Of a stretch of DNA of 64,000 bases, positions 1-11,502 are shown one piece after another. The translations under genes were made by a program, and so were the position numbers. Each line of letters begins with the position of its first letter. Positions within the stretch are counted from its first letter, which is position 1. Source of the DNA: Gonatopus flavifemur (taxonomy: Eukaryota; Arthropoda; Insecta; Hymenoptera; Dryinidae); the NCBI GenBank assembly GCA_018340375.1, contig JAFFJZ010000001.1:17874001-17938000 (forward strand), written 5' to 3'. Below the pieces are notes generated by a model that saw only the letters and a program-made list of their open reading frames with translations, did no database searches and had not been told where the DNA came from.

Positions 1-660
1 TCATAAACTTGATAAATATCCGAGAGATGAAATGAGTTCGAGAAAGAAATGATACGAACGTTAATATAAATGAGAGTCATCAACCTTATGAACTTGATAC
101 AAAATCAACACCGTAATCTTAAGTACCAACCCTCTGAACGACGCGTGCAGAACACGTGTCATGGAGAGCACACATGGCATCACTGTAGCTGAAGTTAAAT
201 TACACGCTCGAGAGGATACTCGTGCCAACTGATGCTTATCTTTGTCTAACTTATATATCAACTCAAAGCTAGAAGTAGGTGAAATATTTATTCGCACAGC
301 CATATACTTTAGCGGAAAAATGGAATCCGAGGGAATGGCATATTGCACTTGTTTAAGAGAATCCTTGAAGAAGAATCTTGATGAAATGATTTTTCGAGAT
401 TTTCTGTTTTGAGATCATTTTAATTTTCCAAGTGTTGGGTATGAAAAATGTTTGGAGTTCTCATTAATGTGGGTTGGAGGATAAAAGAGCATGAGTGTTC
501 AGATCTTCAACCATTTCCTTTTATTTTATTTGCAGATTTTTAGCTTGCGTGCCCCTGAATCGCATCAAAAAAGTATTCTCGTGCTGAATACTGATATATA
601 ATCTATCGTGGCCTGATGTATTTCGAATGAACTGCTATTCAACCCTGTTGAAATGCAAAA
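1..660. other. No recognisable feature
   Basis: AT-rich sequence with short open frames only. I see no conserved domain, transposon end or RNA gene here. Confidence 0.5.
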
Positions 661-689
661 CGGATGGTGTTGGGGTATGCTGGATTTTT

Positions 690-1580
690 TTGGGTACATT
701 TATTAAAGATCAAAAATCACAAAACAGCTTTTTGTAGATTTAAATACATTTTTTTCCTTGACAAACTATTTTTTTTTCTACAAGGAAATACCAAAAAGAT
801 GGCGGGTATGATTTTGGGCGACTGGGTGATCTGAAAAAAGAACAACAAAAAATGGCCAATCATTCGTCCCCGAGTCGGAAGATGTGGACGGTTTTTGTTC
901 TCATATTTCGTGTTTGGACTAATTTTGTCCTGATTGTTGAATGATGCGAACAGAACAGTATTTTCATTATTTTAGTCTGAATTTCTCCATCAACGAATGA
1001 AAGTGATTGAGGAGAAATTCAGATTAGAATCATGAAAAAGTACTGTTTCTATCCGCATTATTCAGCAATCAGGACAAAATCAGCCTACAAATAGGATAAG
1101 AGGACAAAAACTGTTCAAATTTTTCGACCCAGGTTGTTGCGGTGGCTATGGCAGGAACTGAAATCGTTTTGATTGGACAAAAATTTTCTAATTGTTAGCG
1201 ATTTTCCAAAAATCGTTTTTTTCCGGAAAATGGCTGCCATTTTGTTATTTTTTGACAAAGAAAATCATTCCAGTTAATGCCGTAAACACGAAGAATGATT
1301 CCTCGTTTTTTCCAATCCATCCAGTCACCCAAAATTATGCCCGCCATCAATTTTTAGTGTTTTTTTCTTTAAAATCAGCACATAGAGAAAAAAATTTTTT
1401 TCCAAATTTGGAAAAATTTATTCCAAACATGGTGCTTGTAATAAACATACCTACAAATTTTCGAAACGGTATTCCATCTTTTCTGTGGACAAAAATATTA
1501 ACAGAATTTTTTTCTGACCATCTCACCCAGAAAGACGCCTTAATTGAATTATTTCCAACCCTGGTGGATAATTTCATTTG
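690..1580. repeat. Foldback repeat, copy A
   Basis: The left arm (about 690-870) returns in inverted form at about 1290-1480. For example, GATGGCGGGTATGATTTTGG near 798 answers CCAAAATTATGCCCGCCATC near 1329. The same family recurs next door at 1700-2520 as copy B. The long open frame on the plus strand here (1192-1611) lies inside the repeat, has no recognisable domain and is read as fortuitous. Copy A is longer than copy B because another palindrome sits in its centre. No target duplication was identified, so the superfamily is unknown. Confidence 0.7.
888..1114. repeat. Inner palindrome inserted in copy A
   Basis: A near-perfect inverted repeat with arms of about 100 bp around a ~20-bp loop. 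ACGGTTTTTGTTCTC at 888 pairs with GAGGACAAAAACTGT ending at 1114, and GTCTGAATTTCTCC pairs with GGAGAAATTCAGAT across the loop. Copy B lacks this segment, so it is most simply a later insertion of a miniature foldback element. A target duplication is not obvious. Confidence 0.7.
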
Positions 1581-1699
1581 TCACCGACTGATACTGATCC
1601 TCTGTAAGTAAAAGCATTTTTCAAGATATGATGTTTTCTTCTTGCCTGTGGAAGATTGGAGATTAATTTCATAATTGGTATTACCTATTCATCCATTTT

Positions 1700-2520
1700 A
1701 TCCATTTTTATTCGATTGCTCGGACAGAATCGTGTCAGTTTTTATATAAATATTTCCCAAGGTCTTTTTACTGGCCTCCATTTTTATTAAGGGTCTTCTG
1801 GTTAAGATTTTCAAGAGAATTTGTTTCCTTCATAGAAACAATTGAGATATCTTTTTGAAAATCCTTGGTTATGTTTATTAGATCTTAAATATTACAGATA
1901 ATTTCTTTTCAAATTTAAGTAATTTTTTCTTCGTTATACTTATCTAAACAATAAAAAACCCTAAAAAATGACGGTGAGAGTGATTTGGGATGACCGGATG
2001 ATCTGAAAGGAACAAAAAAATGGCAAATTATTCCTTGTTGGAGTGGCTATCTGATGAACTAGGATCTCTTTGATTGGTCAAAAATTGTCCAATTTGCACC
2101 TGATTTTCCACCATAAAAAATCGATCTTTTCGAAAAATGGCCGCCATCTTGTTAATTTTTGATGAAAAATAAACCTAAATCATGTGATAGACACTTCAAG
2201 AAAGAATGATTTGCCATTTTTTAAATTTTTTCTCAAATCATCCGGTCGCCCCAACTTACTCCCACTGTCATTTTTTGGTGTTTGTTTTTTTGTTTAGATT
2301 AGTAGGGGAAAATTTTTTTGTAATATTCAATGGTTAATAAACATACCTACCAATTTTCAAAACGATATCTCAATTTTTTCTATGAGAAAAGAAAGGGTTT
2401 GAAAAAAAAACTTCTCCTGAAAATCTTAACCAGAAAGACCCCTTTTGAGCTTCATCTATTTTCATCCGATTTTCTTTTTGGTGAATTTTATCCATTTTTA
2501 TCCATTAAAAATTCATGATA
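1700..2520. repeat. Foldback repeat, copy B
   Basis: The arms at about 1787-2030 and 2160-2450 are inverted copies of each other. TCTTCTGGTTAAGATTTTC near 1794 is mirrored by GAAAATCTTAACCAGAAAGA near 2419, and TGACCGGATGATCTGA near 1990 by TCAAATCATCCGGTCG near 2233. Interior and right arm align with copy A, including the phrase AATAAACATACCTACCAATT. Two copies about 1 kb apart in the same orientation suggest a local duplication or two insertions. Nothing in it looks coding. Confidence 0.7.
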
Positions 2521-3045
2521 GTAGTATCTTCTTCCGTCTATTTCCATTGTTTCATACCATCTCTGATGCCATCTGAAACAGATGTCTTCAGTTCTATTGG
2601 TTTTCATCTGATTGTTCCAAATAAATCGTAGCTCCAGTCATTGATTATGGGACGTTGGAAGTCAGCGATGGATAAAAATATACATACATTCAAATTATTC
2701 GTATAAAAATAGAAAGACTGACAAAAACCAATTCGGAATTGAATTGAATGCGTTATAAAACGATTCAGATGAATAGATATTGATAGTAGGAAGTAAGATA
2801 TTTTCCAGTATCCGGGAAAGGAATGAAGTTGTTAATATTTGGATAGTTGAGCTCAGCTGTGGTAGTATCTTTTTTCAAATGTGGCAACATAAGTTACTGC
2901 TGTAGTACTTGAAATTTACCTGTTGCAGCAATATTATTGGCTTTTCAGATGACTTGTATTGGCTTATGCATGTTACTCCTAACCATTTCTAGACTCTTTT
3001 TATTTGTCTCGAATGATGTTTATTTACTTTTTTTTCTTTTATAAC
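2521..3045. other. No recognisable feature
   Basis: AT-rich spacer between foldback copy B and the next repeat cluster. No domain, TIR or RNA gene seen. Confidence 0.4.
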
Positions 3046-3560
3046 GTACACTGTAAAAAATAATCGGGATTTTCCTATACGCAGCAACCGGAAAATTCCG
3101 ATCATGCGATAGGCAGGAGCGGACTATGGCCTGTGCCAACGGTGCCATGGCACAGGGGCGGCAGGCCGTAAAAGGGCGGCAATCACGTCGAAAAAAATTG
3201 TTTTTAATTTGAATAATTTAAAAATAATTTTTAGGAGAATAATAAATTCCAAGCGATCAAACGACATTTTTTGGTAATTAATATTTTTGTGAAAAATTAA
3301 TTTTTGCTGCCATATAAGGGGTGGCGAGCTAGATGGCACAGGTGCGGCAGAAAACAAAGTCCGCCTCTGGCGATAGGAAATCAATTTCCGATAAAGATAT
3401 ATGAAATTTCCCATAAATTTGGCAAAAAATTCCAAACTTTATGGGATTTTTACTTCAATTTTCCAGTAAAATAAGGGAAATTCCTAACTCTTGTATGTGT
3501 TGATCACTTCTGAACATTTATGTGAAGTTTCCCATAGAAATTTTGCTTCCTCGTTAGAGG
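3046..3560. repeat. Motif array around GGAAATTCC
   Basis: Begins with CACTGTAAAAAATAATCGGG. It contains spaced variants of a GGAAATTCC-like dyad (CCGGAAAATTCCG, AATTTCCGATAAAG, AAATTTCCCATAAATT, AAGGGAAATTCC, AGTTTCCCATAG), many about 22-28 bp apart once the inserted hAT-type element at 3114-3369 is removed. This matches the style of the other motif arrays in the window. The right boundary is uncertain. Confidence 0.45.
3114..3369. mobile_element. hAT-type miniature element with 8-bp TSD
   Basis: A 256-bp element flanked on both sides by the identical octamer GCGATAGG (3106-3113 and 3370-3377). The ends are inverted: CAGGAGCGGACTATG on the left and CAAAGTCCGCCTCTG on the right. Subterminal GC-rich words (GGCACAGGGGCGGC, GGCACAGGTGCGGC) differ from the AT-rich surroundings. 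An 8-bp duplication with CAG..CTG ends is the hAT superfamily signature. It encodes nothing, so it is a non-autonomous copy. It split a pre-existing motif array. Confidence 0.85.
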
Positions 3561-3872
3561 GAAACTTTGTATGTATGTATTTTACATATTTCGAATACAA
3601 TGATTCATAATATGGGGAAAGCACTATTTTATGAGCGCTTTTTACATAGAAATTATCACAGCGTGTAGTAGGGTTACTTTCAATACATGGAAACTAAGAG
3701 ATACATAAATCATTGAAACAAAAATCGAAAGAATCTTACAAAGCAGTAATCAGAAGGAGAGATTCAATCAATCGTCGGAATACAAACATCAGCCTTCGTA
3801 TGAACCATTACTAGAGGAATCATTAGTTGCTTATTTTAAAATTTTCGAAAACAGTAAAAATTATGTATTGAT

Positions 3873-4253
3873 TCATGTTTCGAAAGTGGAGAAAGCCCGA
3901 ATTCTAAAACTATTGACTAAAAAATAATATAGCGATTTAATAGTACTTATATCCTTATCATTTAATAGATTATTCAAGTCCTCCATCCCTAATGTTCCGC
4001 ATGAAGAGTATTGCGACAAATAATGTTAGCGAAAGGGCTTGTACAGAGGGCAATTCAACATTACGTGCTCAAGTGATTCCTTAACATTTATATTGCACAT
4101 TACGCAGTTCTGTTGTGGATCGTACTGAAATACAGAGTGACCTAGTACAACGCGTTCACCATGAATATTTGCTAATCTAATCTGAATTTTCGCTCTAACA
4201 AATATGATAATCGTTCCGAGGTGCCAAAAAATGTTTTGTCTCCAAACTGACAA
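3873..4253 (-). pseudogene. LINE reverse-transcriptase C-terminal fragment
   Basis: The minus strand encodes the tail of a non-LTR retrotransposon ORF2. It has a C-x2-C-x8-H-x4-C type motif (CVMCN...LEHVMLNC followed by PLYKPFR), as found after the RT domain in I/Jockey/R1-like elements. A stop follows PFR at 4026. After a frame change, coding similarity appears to resume (LNNLLNDKDISTIKSLYYFL) and ends at a stop at 3873-3875. Everything upstream (RT and endonuclease) is missing, so this is a dead 3' fragment. It is not the same element as the LINE at 54 kb. The LINE assignment is fairly secure; the clade is not. Confidence 0.65.
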
Positions 4254-5330
4254 TCTCTTAGGTCAAAATGTTCCTCGAAACTCGGGGAAAATTTTTGGTT
4301 CCGTGTCCGTCTGTGTGTTTATGTGTGTGTGTGTCTGAAGTAAATTGCGAACGCGCATATCTTCCGTTCCACTCATCCGCTTCCGGTAAAATTTATACTA
4401 CAGTCGTAGAGTGAGGCGATAGTGGCCCCATCAAAGTTTCAGCCCGATTGACCCAGAGCATCTCGGTGGGAAAGGGCAAATGTGTTGGAAAATTGCGATT
4501 TTCGCGAACGCGCATATCTCCGCCTCCTATTATCCGATTGCAACGACACTTATACCACGTTCTAGTTATGATCCGATAGTGGTCCCGTATGACTCACATC
4601 CGAATCGGTTGAAAACTGTGAGAATTTTTGTTTTTGTAACCCTCATCGTTTCTCAATATTTTGAAAGCAAACCTTCCCTATGTTCGCATCATCCGAATGC
4701 CATCTAACTTTGAGAATATTCGGTTTACCTGGTGTTACACGGAAAGACCTGGTCTATTAATATTTAGGAAGAATTTATCAAAGTTTAGAAAAATGACTGT
4801 GAATTTAGGGAAGAAAAGGATCGCTGAAAAACCTTCGTAGTGAGTCTATCAAAAATTCGTAGTCAAAATATTAACAGTTGATAGTTTTCACAGTGAAAAT
4901 ATCAATTTTTAATACATCGACTACGGATTTTTAGTACACACACTACGAATATTTTCCAGCGATCCTCGTTTTTCCTAAATTGACAGTCACTTTTCAAAAT
5001 ATTAATAGACCCAGTCTTTCCGTCTACTTTCTATGTGTAAGGCTCTCTTTTCATTTAGTTATGGTTCCGTCATGGTTGTATATAGGCTTCAACTCAATCG
5101 GTTGAGAAATACAGTAGAAAAATTCCCCACCCGAATGCTCTGGGTCAATCGGGCTAATTTTTCCTCCGAGTTGTTTTCTAACACGAACGAAGAAGCCGTG
5201 TGCCAATCGGCAGAGTTTTTTTTTACAGTGTATCGAATTTCATTTGAAATAGGTATTCGTGGATCTTTATGCTTTCATTTGATGGTTTCGAGTGTACGGT
5301 ATCTATTCGGCTTCTAACGCTACAAATGGA
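4254..5330. repeat. Compound repeat: 157-bp tandem plus inverted arms
   Basis: GCGAACGCGCATATCT occurs at 4347 and 4504, exactly 157 bp apart, with diverged similarity continuing through each unit (a variant of CGATAGTGGCCCC in both). AGCCCGATTGACCCAGAGCA near 4441 is repeated in inverted form as TGCTCTGGGTCAATCGGGCT near 5136. The MITE at 4738-5024 sits between the inverted arms. A short (GT)n run lies at about 4321-4335. Open frames here are fortuitous. Confidence 0.55.
4738..5024. mobile_element. MITE, CACGGAAAGAC termini, copy 1
   Basis: A 287-bp element flanked by TA on both sides (4736-4737, 5025-5026). The termini are inverted: CACGGAAAGACCTGGTCTAT on the left, and on the right a sequence reading inward as GACGGAAAGACTGGGTCTAT. 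Its interior (AATTTAGGG.., a CGCTGAAAAA word, ATCAAAAATTCGTA) recurs in the copy at 25697-25967. TA duplication suggests mobilisation by a Tc1/mariner-type transposase. There is no coding capacity. Confidence 0.75.
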
Positions 5331-5340
5331 TAGTTGGGAG

Positions 5341-5490
5341 CATAAATGAAACTTCATATTCGAAACAGTGAAATTTCACTGATTGCAGTGCAAAATTGAC
5401 TACTGCGAATAAGTGCATATACAATGCATGAGCAGTGAATATCAATTGATCTTTGTAGTGAAATTTCATTGATTCAATTAGTCAAGAACC
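5341..5490. repeat. AGTG-dyad motif array
   Basis: The word AGTG, mostly within AGTGAAATTTCACTG-like dyads, starts at 5367, 5387, 5412, 5434 and 5457, giving spacings of 20, 25, 22 and 23 bp. No clear terminal repeats were found. Confidence 0.45.
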
Positions 5491-5559
5491 CTTTCAAGTG
5501 CATGACCTGTGACAATTAACCAACATCTCGCTGATTTCATACAGTAGTCGATTTGTACC

Positions 5560-6150
5560 CAAGTGTATATTAACGGCGGGCCCAGTCTGAGCCCAGGGTG
5601 GGTGCCTATGCTGCCCAACGTGGGCCTAAGCTGGGCAGACAAGTGAGGCAAACCCTGAGATAATAACACCGTTCCCAGCTTGGCTGTATTGTTTTGCCCG
5701 AGAATTGGTAACACAATGGGTCCAGCATGAACCAAGACTAGGCAATCAATACTGCCCCTTCCTTTTTTTTGAAATTGGGAAATTGCTTTGAATCCTACTC
5801 CAGTGGGCGTGAATTTCAGCCCCACTTTGGCCCAGTCTTGGGCCTAGTGTTGAACCCCTATCGTGTCAATATGGGCCCAAGACTGACCGAAGTGGGACCA
5901 AAATTCATACACGCTGAGGATTATACACACATGCTCGGGATATAAATTCGACCCAATCTTAGCCTAACGCTGGTCCAAATTGGGGCCAAGTTCAAATGTG
6001 CCCGCACTGAGATTCATTATTTCCATTTTCTATCAACCATAATTGTATTGGGAAGCACAACAGGGCCAAGATTGATTCAACATGGGCCCCATCGTCATTC
6101 CCCAATCCTGGGTTAAAGAGGATGAACCCAGCCTGGGGCCCATTGTCATT
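5560..6150. repeat. GGGCCC motif array, ~22-bp units
   Basis: A degenerate array of a GGGCCC/TGGGCCCAAG word in AT-rich surroundings. The first three units start at 5578, 5600 and 5622 (22-bp spacing). Further variants include GGCCCAGTCTTGGGCC, TGGGCCCAAGACTG, GGGGCCAAG and CAACATGGGCCCC. Many units are themselves palindromic. The minus-strand open frame across it (5478-5825) is a product of the repeat and has no known domain. Similar but non-identical words recur near 9.8, 17.6-18.5 and 32.6 kb. Confidence 0.6.
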
Positions 6151-9100
6151 ATAGGCAATACACGCTTGTGGAAATACAGAAATAAAGAGGTTTATATAAT
6201 AATTCTCTCATAAAATCATTTTATAAACAAAAATTTAAGAAAAAAATTCAATTATACCTATACGTGCGCCTGATAAACAATCGAGTATTGATTGATCGGA
6301 GGGAATTTAGTGGATGGAAGGTGGATAGTCGGAGTAGATAGGATAAGACAAATGAGTGATAGGAGAGATGAGATTGATATTCAGATCAATTGGTTGGAAG
6401 AAAAGTGATAGATAACGACGATGAGATCCAATTTGTCACTGAAATTACTTACGACATTACTCATCGACGAGTCTTTTTCTCAGATCATATCAATAATTAT
6501 TAATGACTTTCAATAAATATTGAACACGATGTCACGTCAAGTTCCATTTTTCACATTTGCAAGTACGTGCCACTGATACCTTTTATCTTTCGATTCTCGA
6601 TGGGTGAAAATTTCTTTTATTATGGAAGAATAATATCAACCAACGTCCTCTTCAAAATCCGGAAGGATAGACCTTTCGTTCAAAAGCAGAGATAGGCATT
6701 ATCCACTTTTCATACAACGATGAGTGAGTTGATTTTTCTTCTCAAGATTGACAGGTTCCTCATTCGTGTTGAATTCATTTTCCGAAGTGAAGAATATATC
6801 AGAAAGAAGTAGAAAGCTTTAGCTCTAAATATTTTTCACAGAGTGAATATATTTGATATCTTTTCCGTGAATTACAGATATTTGTGGTTCGTCGGCAATG
6901 AATCATTTCAGTATTCTAAAAGTCTAGAATCCCACTCAAATCCGGTCTCGGGCGACCTCGTGATTATCGAAGGAAGACATTTTTACGCCAGACTGATGCG
7001 GAATGACGTTCCAATCCCCTACAAATCCTGTCAAACTTTCATGTGATGTTTTGCGATTCAATATAGAGCATATGTCTTACAGTGAATTCCGACTTTCGAA
7101 GTGGGGGATTTTTTAGGCTTAGAAATTGAAAGGATTGGAAAAAAAATCGTGGAATGCTTTTCTCATAGTGTTTGAAAATCTTTTTTTTTGGAAACGAAAT
7201 GTTGATATCAATCAAATATGGTTTCTTTTCTTATTTGTTTCAGGTGAGCATTGAGAATTCAACTTCCGCATATTTTCACCCACTGTGAGTGATGATTGAG
7301 TTTACGAAATATTATCAAACGTTGCCGCGTTTGCGATGCTACGAAAAGAACCATCATTATTGTTCTGTTAATCAATTATTTGAAGGTAGGAAAAGATAGA
7401 GAATAACAGATCCATTCCCCTTATATATCACTCCTTTGTTATCGCGTGCTTTAATCAATTCGCAACAGCTTTGTATTATATGGCGATGATGGCAACAACA
7501 GTTTGGTACAATATGGAATACGGTCGTAACGTTTAAGGGTTTGTGCTCTGTATTCGTGTTTTAGGTAACATCGTTTCGACGTTATGGCTGATGTGTCGGA
7601 TGCAATGTCATTACGAATCTTTACCAGTATTGGTAACCGGTGGTAGGCGCATAGACCATCCACTCATAAGTGTATAACAGGGGCTGTAAAATGCGGTTGG
7701 GAAAGTAGTAAAGCATCGTCGGTTAATGTCGTGAATATGTACAATGCATGACATCGATGTGTTGTCGGTCAATGATGGTCATAACAATCGATCTTGATTG
7801 TCCTCAATTAGGGTATTAGTGTTTTCATATAAAACCATATAGTTATACACAATATTATTATACATTCAATAATAAATCGTTGTATCATATTGAACAAACC
7901 GTGTATATGACGCGTAATAAAGATATCAGCGGATTTGAATATTTAAAATTTGCATACTCGATAAGCGCGTATTGTTTACCGTCGTTCTGCTTCGAATATA
8001 ATTGATATTGAATCGTACGGCATATGATTATGTAGCTTATTTCATTTCGAATGAGTATTTTTCTTTATCGATCGTCAGGGCTTTCGCTTCAATTCATCTC
8101 TTGCGATAAATCTATTTTTCAATTGCAATTCGACAGAGCCTCCTGTTGTAGGAATTTCAGAAAAATTTCATATCTCTTTATCTCACCTTATCGTTGCTCT
8201 TTCCCTCTCGGAAACATTATAATTATTAGAACTTTTAATTCCTTACGTTCCGCGAAATGAAATTATTCGTCGCATTGAAATGTACGAGATGAAACGATCG
8301 TTTAAACGTAACTCGCAGAATGATAAAATGAAAAATAGTTTTCAATTATAATTTTCAATTTCAAACTTGTTAATTTGAGTTGGAAAATTGTGTTCATAGT
8401 ATTTGACGAGTGGATATTATATATCACGTTTGAATCTTGCGTCTTTCAATTTAAAATTGAGTATCATTAGATTTATTAATTCTTCAATAAATATATTTTT
8501 ACAAATCTTTTGAGAAAAGTGCATCATCTGAGAATTCGTAAGAAATTACAGTCGATAGTATGTATAGGTATTGAATTCCAGTATCCGAGTGTTCCGTAAT
8601 TCAAGGAGAACAATGTTTTCTCTGAAGCAAATGGAATATCAATTTTTATTTGTTCCAACTCGAGGACAATGATTCATCACACACCGTGTCTGTTGAAAAT
8701 AATTGTGAATACGTGTAACAATCAACGGTTGTGAGTATTGTTTAGATTTGCTCGATAGTCATCCTCCGTAGCCCGTTTTTTTCATTAAAACTGCTCCTGA
8801 ACTTTGGATGTGTTGGGAGTGGTTTCGGAGGAAAAGTTTTTGTGTAACAAAACTCACATGCTTTCACATTTGTAAATTCGCGAGATGGAAAATTGCAACT
8901 TGCCTCCGGCTGTCGTCGTCGTGACGGGAATCAACGAAAGAGGAGGAAAGTTTAAGTGTGCATGGTGTCATAAATGCAACCTCGCCCTCAAGCCATTTGT
9001 GCTCTATTTGTTCCTTTTATTGCTCTCTACGAAAACAAAATTTGTTTCCCATGAAAAAAGAGATATTTTGTTGTTCGCGTTTTTCAGTTTAAATGTGGAT

Positions 9101-9780
9101 AACCATAGCGCGATGTATCCGAAATTTCCTCGATCGAAGAACATGGAGTACTTTCCGTAAGAGACATGTATATTCAGTGGAGAAACTTTTGAATGTGTAA
9201 GGCAGTTGGATATAATACACAGAAGATCGAGGAGGATTTTGTTTCTCTTCGTGTTTCTCAAGTCAGAAGAAATGCAAAATTACTCGCAGATTGGAAAAGT
9301 ATATTTCAAGGGGGAAATAGAATCCCGTACAAATTCTCCTTGCCGAAGTGAAATTGAAGTTTATTCCTGATTTCTCTTTTCTTCCCCTTTTCTTCTTATT
9401 TTTAACTGTAAAGCTTCGCAGAGGAATGTGAGATTTTATATGATATAACGTTATATTTCATCTTCACATCAAAGAGCAAATGATATACTATATTTCGAAA
9501 TGTTTTTCATTTATGTTAATGGATTCAAATTGTTTATAATTATTGTACATTTGATCCAAGTTTATATTATTTATCTTATGTTGCGCATGGATATAATGAA
9601 ATTTCATAATATTCCCTAATGGGTAGAGCTTGTATTTGTCATGTTCTGAAATTTTATCGTCTCATCACTGGATTTTAATCTTTCAAATTTTAAAATAAAA
9701 ATAAAAGAAAAGAGAGAAACGATGAAGATTATCGTATAATGATAATCATTTGAATAGTTGCACCCGAAGGAATACCACAC
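6151..9780. other. No recognisable feature
   Basis: About 3.6 kb of AT-rich sequence. Open frames reach only about 90 codons and none shows a familiar domain. No TIR element, LINE or RNA gene was seen. It could be intron, intergenic or regulatory DNA. Confidence 0.4.
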
Positions 9781-10003
9781 CACACTCGGTATCTTGGAAG
9801 ATTCGAGCCACTCTAACAGGGTTTCACGATTGGCCCAATAATGGCTCATGACTGGCTCCTAACCGGAATTAATTGTACGATAATGGCACCCATCGATGGT
9901 TGACTGCAGGATGATAATTGGCCCCAGCAGTGGCGAGAAATAAACAGCGAGCGATAGAATCGATAACTGACCCAGTGGTCAGGTTTTGATGTTTGAATAC
10001 CTT
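9781..10003. repeat. TTGGCCC/ATGGC motif array
   Basis: Degenerate repeats of a TGGCCC-like word (GATTGGCCCAATAATGGCTC, GACTGGCTCC, AATGGCACCCATCGATGG, AATTGGCCCCAGCAGTGG). The first two are about 22 bp apart. Same style as the GGGCCC array at 5.6 kb. Confidence 0.45.
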
Positions 10004-10265
10004 CCATAGTAGAAATTTGATCAAGCATTCCCTGTTTATAATAAGGTCCTGATCAGGTTAGCAATCTCTCACGAGGGACTGATCTGCTTTCCCTAATAGG
10101 TTCCGAGTAGAGTTGTAATGCAGGGGTACAATAGGGTTCGGATGAGATTTCCGTAAAATCAAGCAAAATAGAGAAAACCGTAACGGAACCTGACGAGGAA
10201 CTGATAGGAAAGCAGGCATGCCTCATCAGACCCTGGTATTTTCCCGTCCAACATTTCTACTAGGG
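10004..10265. mobile_element. TIR element, CCNTAGTAGAAAT ends
   Basis: The left end, CCATAGTAGAAATTTGATC, is inverted at the right end as ACATTTCTACTAGGG. The interior carries repeated words such as CCTGATCAGG, GGACTGATC, GGTTCCGAG, GGTTCGGATGAG and AACCTGACGAGG. The terminus matches that of the larger element at 27345-28022, whose interior word is different. No clear target duplication. Non-coding. Confidence 0.5.
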
Positions 10266-10536
10266 TTGTCAGCCAGCGATGGGCTATATCTCGGCGAGCA
10301 ATTGGAAATGAATCATTGACTCACATATCGGTTACCCGCTGTGTTCCATGACTGGGCTTCCTAGTAGACTCAGCAAATCGAGATATTACACATGGGATGA
10401 CGTAGTTGTTTAGTTGATCACGTTGCTCTGTTTTAGTAATCCAGTTGGTTGTGGCAGTGAATTTTTCTCCTCCGCGTAGAGATTCTTTGGGGGAATTTTA
10501 TTTTGTACACGAAGAAAAATGATGGTTCGAATATTA

Positions 10537-11502
10537 TTAGGTGTACAACTTTCCTTCCGCCGGTTTTTCCCAAAATTTGAGACTTTATTCTCAAAAAGTA
10601 AATACATCCTCATGATTCAAAGTACTGGCCGTCTCTAGCCACTACTTTTCACCATCTTTTTGGCAATTGTCGGATCCCATCTCGGAAAAATGATGCATCG
10701 TCTGAGGCGATCCACGAATCGATCCATTCTCTAACTTCTTCATAAGAATGAAAATGCTGATCACTTAGGCCGTGTGCCATCGATCGAAATAAAGGGTAGT
10801 CGGAAAGAGCAATGTCTGGACAGTACGGCAGATGGGGTAAGACTTCCCATTTTAGTGGTTCCAAATATGTCTTAACCGGTTTTGAGACATGTGGCCGAAC
10901 ATTATCATGTTGGAGGAACTTTATCGTATCTTTCTTGGTACTGTGGCCGTTTCTCTTCAATCGATTTCCTGTAATAGTTTCACTCGGTTTCAATAGCTTA
11001 TAATACACGACACCGAGCTGATCCCCTCAAATGCAGAACATAACCTTGACACCATGAATACTTGGTTTAGCCGTCGCGTGGGCATTCCCCAAGATTTTCT
11101 GCGCTGGGGATTGTCGTAGTGGACCCATTTTTCGCCGCCGGTCACAATTCGGTGTAAAAGCCCCTTTCGATTCGGTCTTTGAAGCAGCTGTTCGCAAGTA
11201 AAGAAACGTCGTTCAACATCTCTTGACTTCAATTCGTACGGAACCCAATTCCTCTGTTTCTGAATCATTCTCATGGCTCTAAGGCGTTCCGAAATGGTTT
11301 GTTGAGTTCCCCTCAATGATTCTGCCAAATCTTCTTGCGTTTGGCACGAGTCTTCATCGAGTAATGCCTCCAATTTGGAATCTTCAAAAATTTTCTCTCT
11401 TCCATCGCCATGTCGGTCCTTGACATGAAAATCACCCTTCTTGGAACGTTGAAATCATGTCACATCATATTGTCAACGGCGGAAACGAAGTTGTACACCT
11501 AA
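10537..11502 (-). mobile_element. Mariner transposon relic with TIRs and TA TSD
   Basis: A 966-bp element bounded by TA at 10535-10536 and 11503-11504. The left TIR starts TTAGGTGTACAACTT and the right end mirrors it, AAGTTGTACACCTAA. About 23 of the first 26 bases match, both ending in a CCGCCG word. It is shorter than the usual ~1.3 kb because the transposase gene inside has deletions. TIR and protein type fit the mariner family near the mauritiana-like groups; the exact subfamily is not claimed. It lies directly against the MITE at 11503-11704 and shares its terminal TA. Confidence 0.9.
10610..11450 (-). pseudogene. Mariner transposase, broken
   Basis: Minus-strand remnant of a mariner cut-and-paste transposase. 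The N-terminal helix-turn-helix portion is deleted. Coding similarity starts with a GDFHVKDRHG-type segment just upstream of 11373 and runs through LEALLDEDSCQTQEDLAESL and a WVPYELK linker into the catalytic domain. The first catalytic aspartate (VTGDEKW in relatives) reads VTGGEKW here; the codon at 11134-11136 is Gly. The second (QHDNVRPH) and third (SDYPLF) are kept. A frame change and a deletion of about a dozen residues lie near 10990-11010. A stop replaces a Glu after LPKRW near 10646. It cannot make an active enzyme. Confidence 0.88.

Noticed and set aside
1192..1611. 139-codon plus-strand frame
   Set aside because: It lies inside foldback copy A and its counterpart in copy B is interrupted; the peptide has no known domain.
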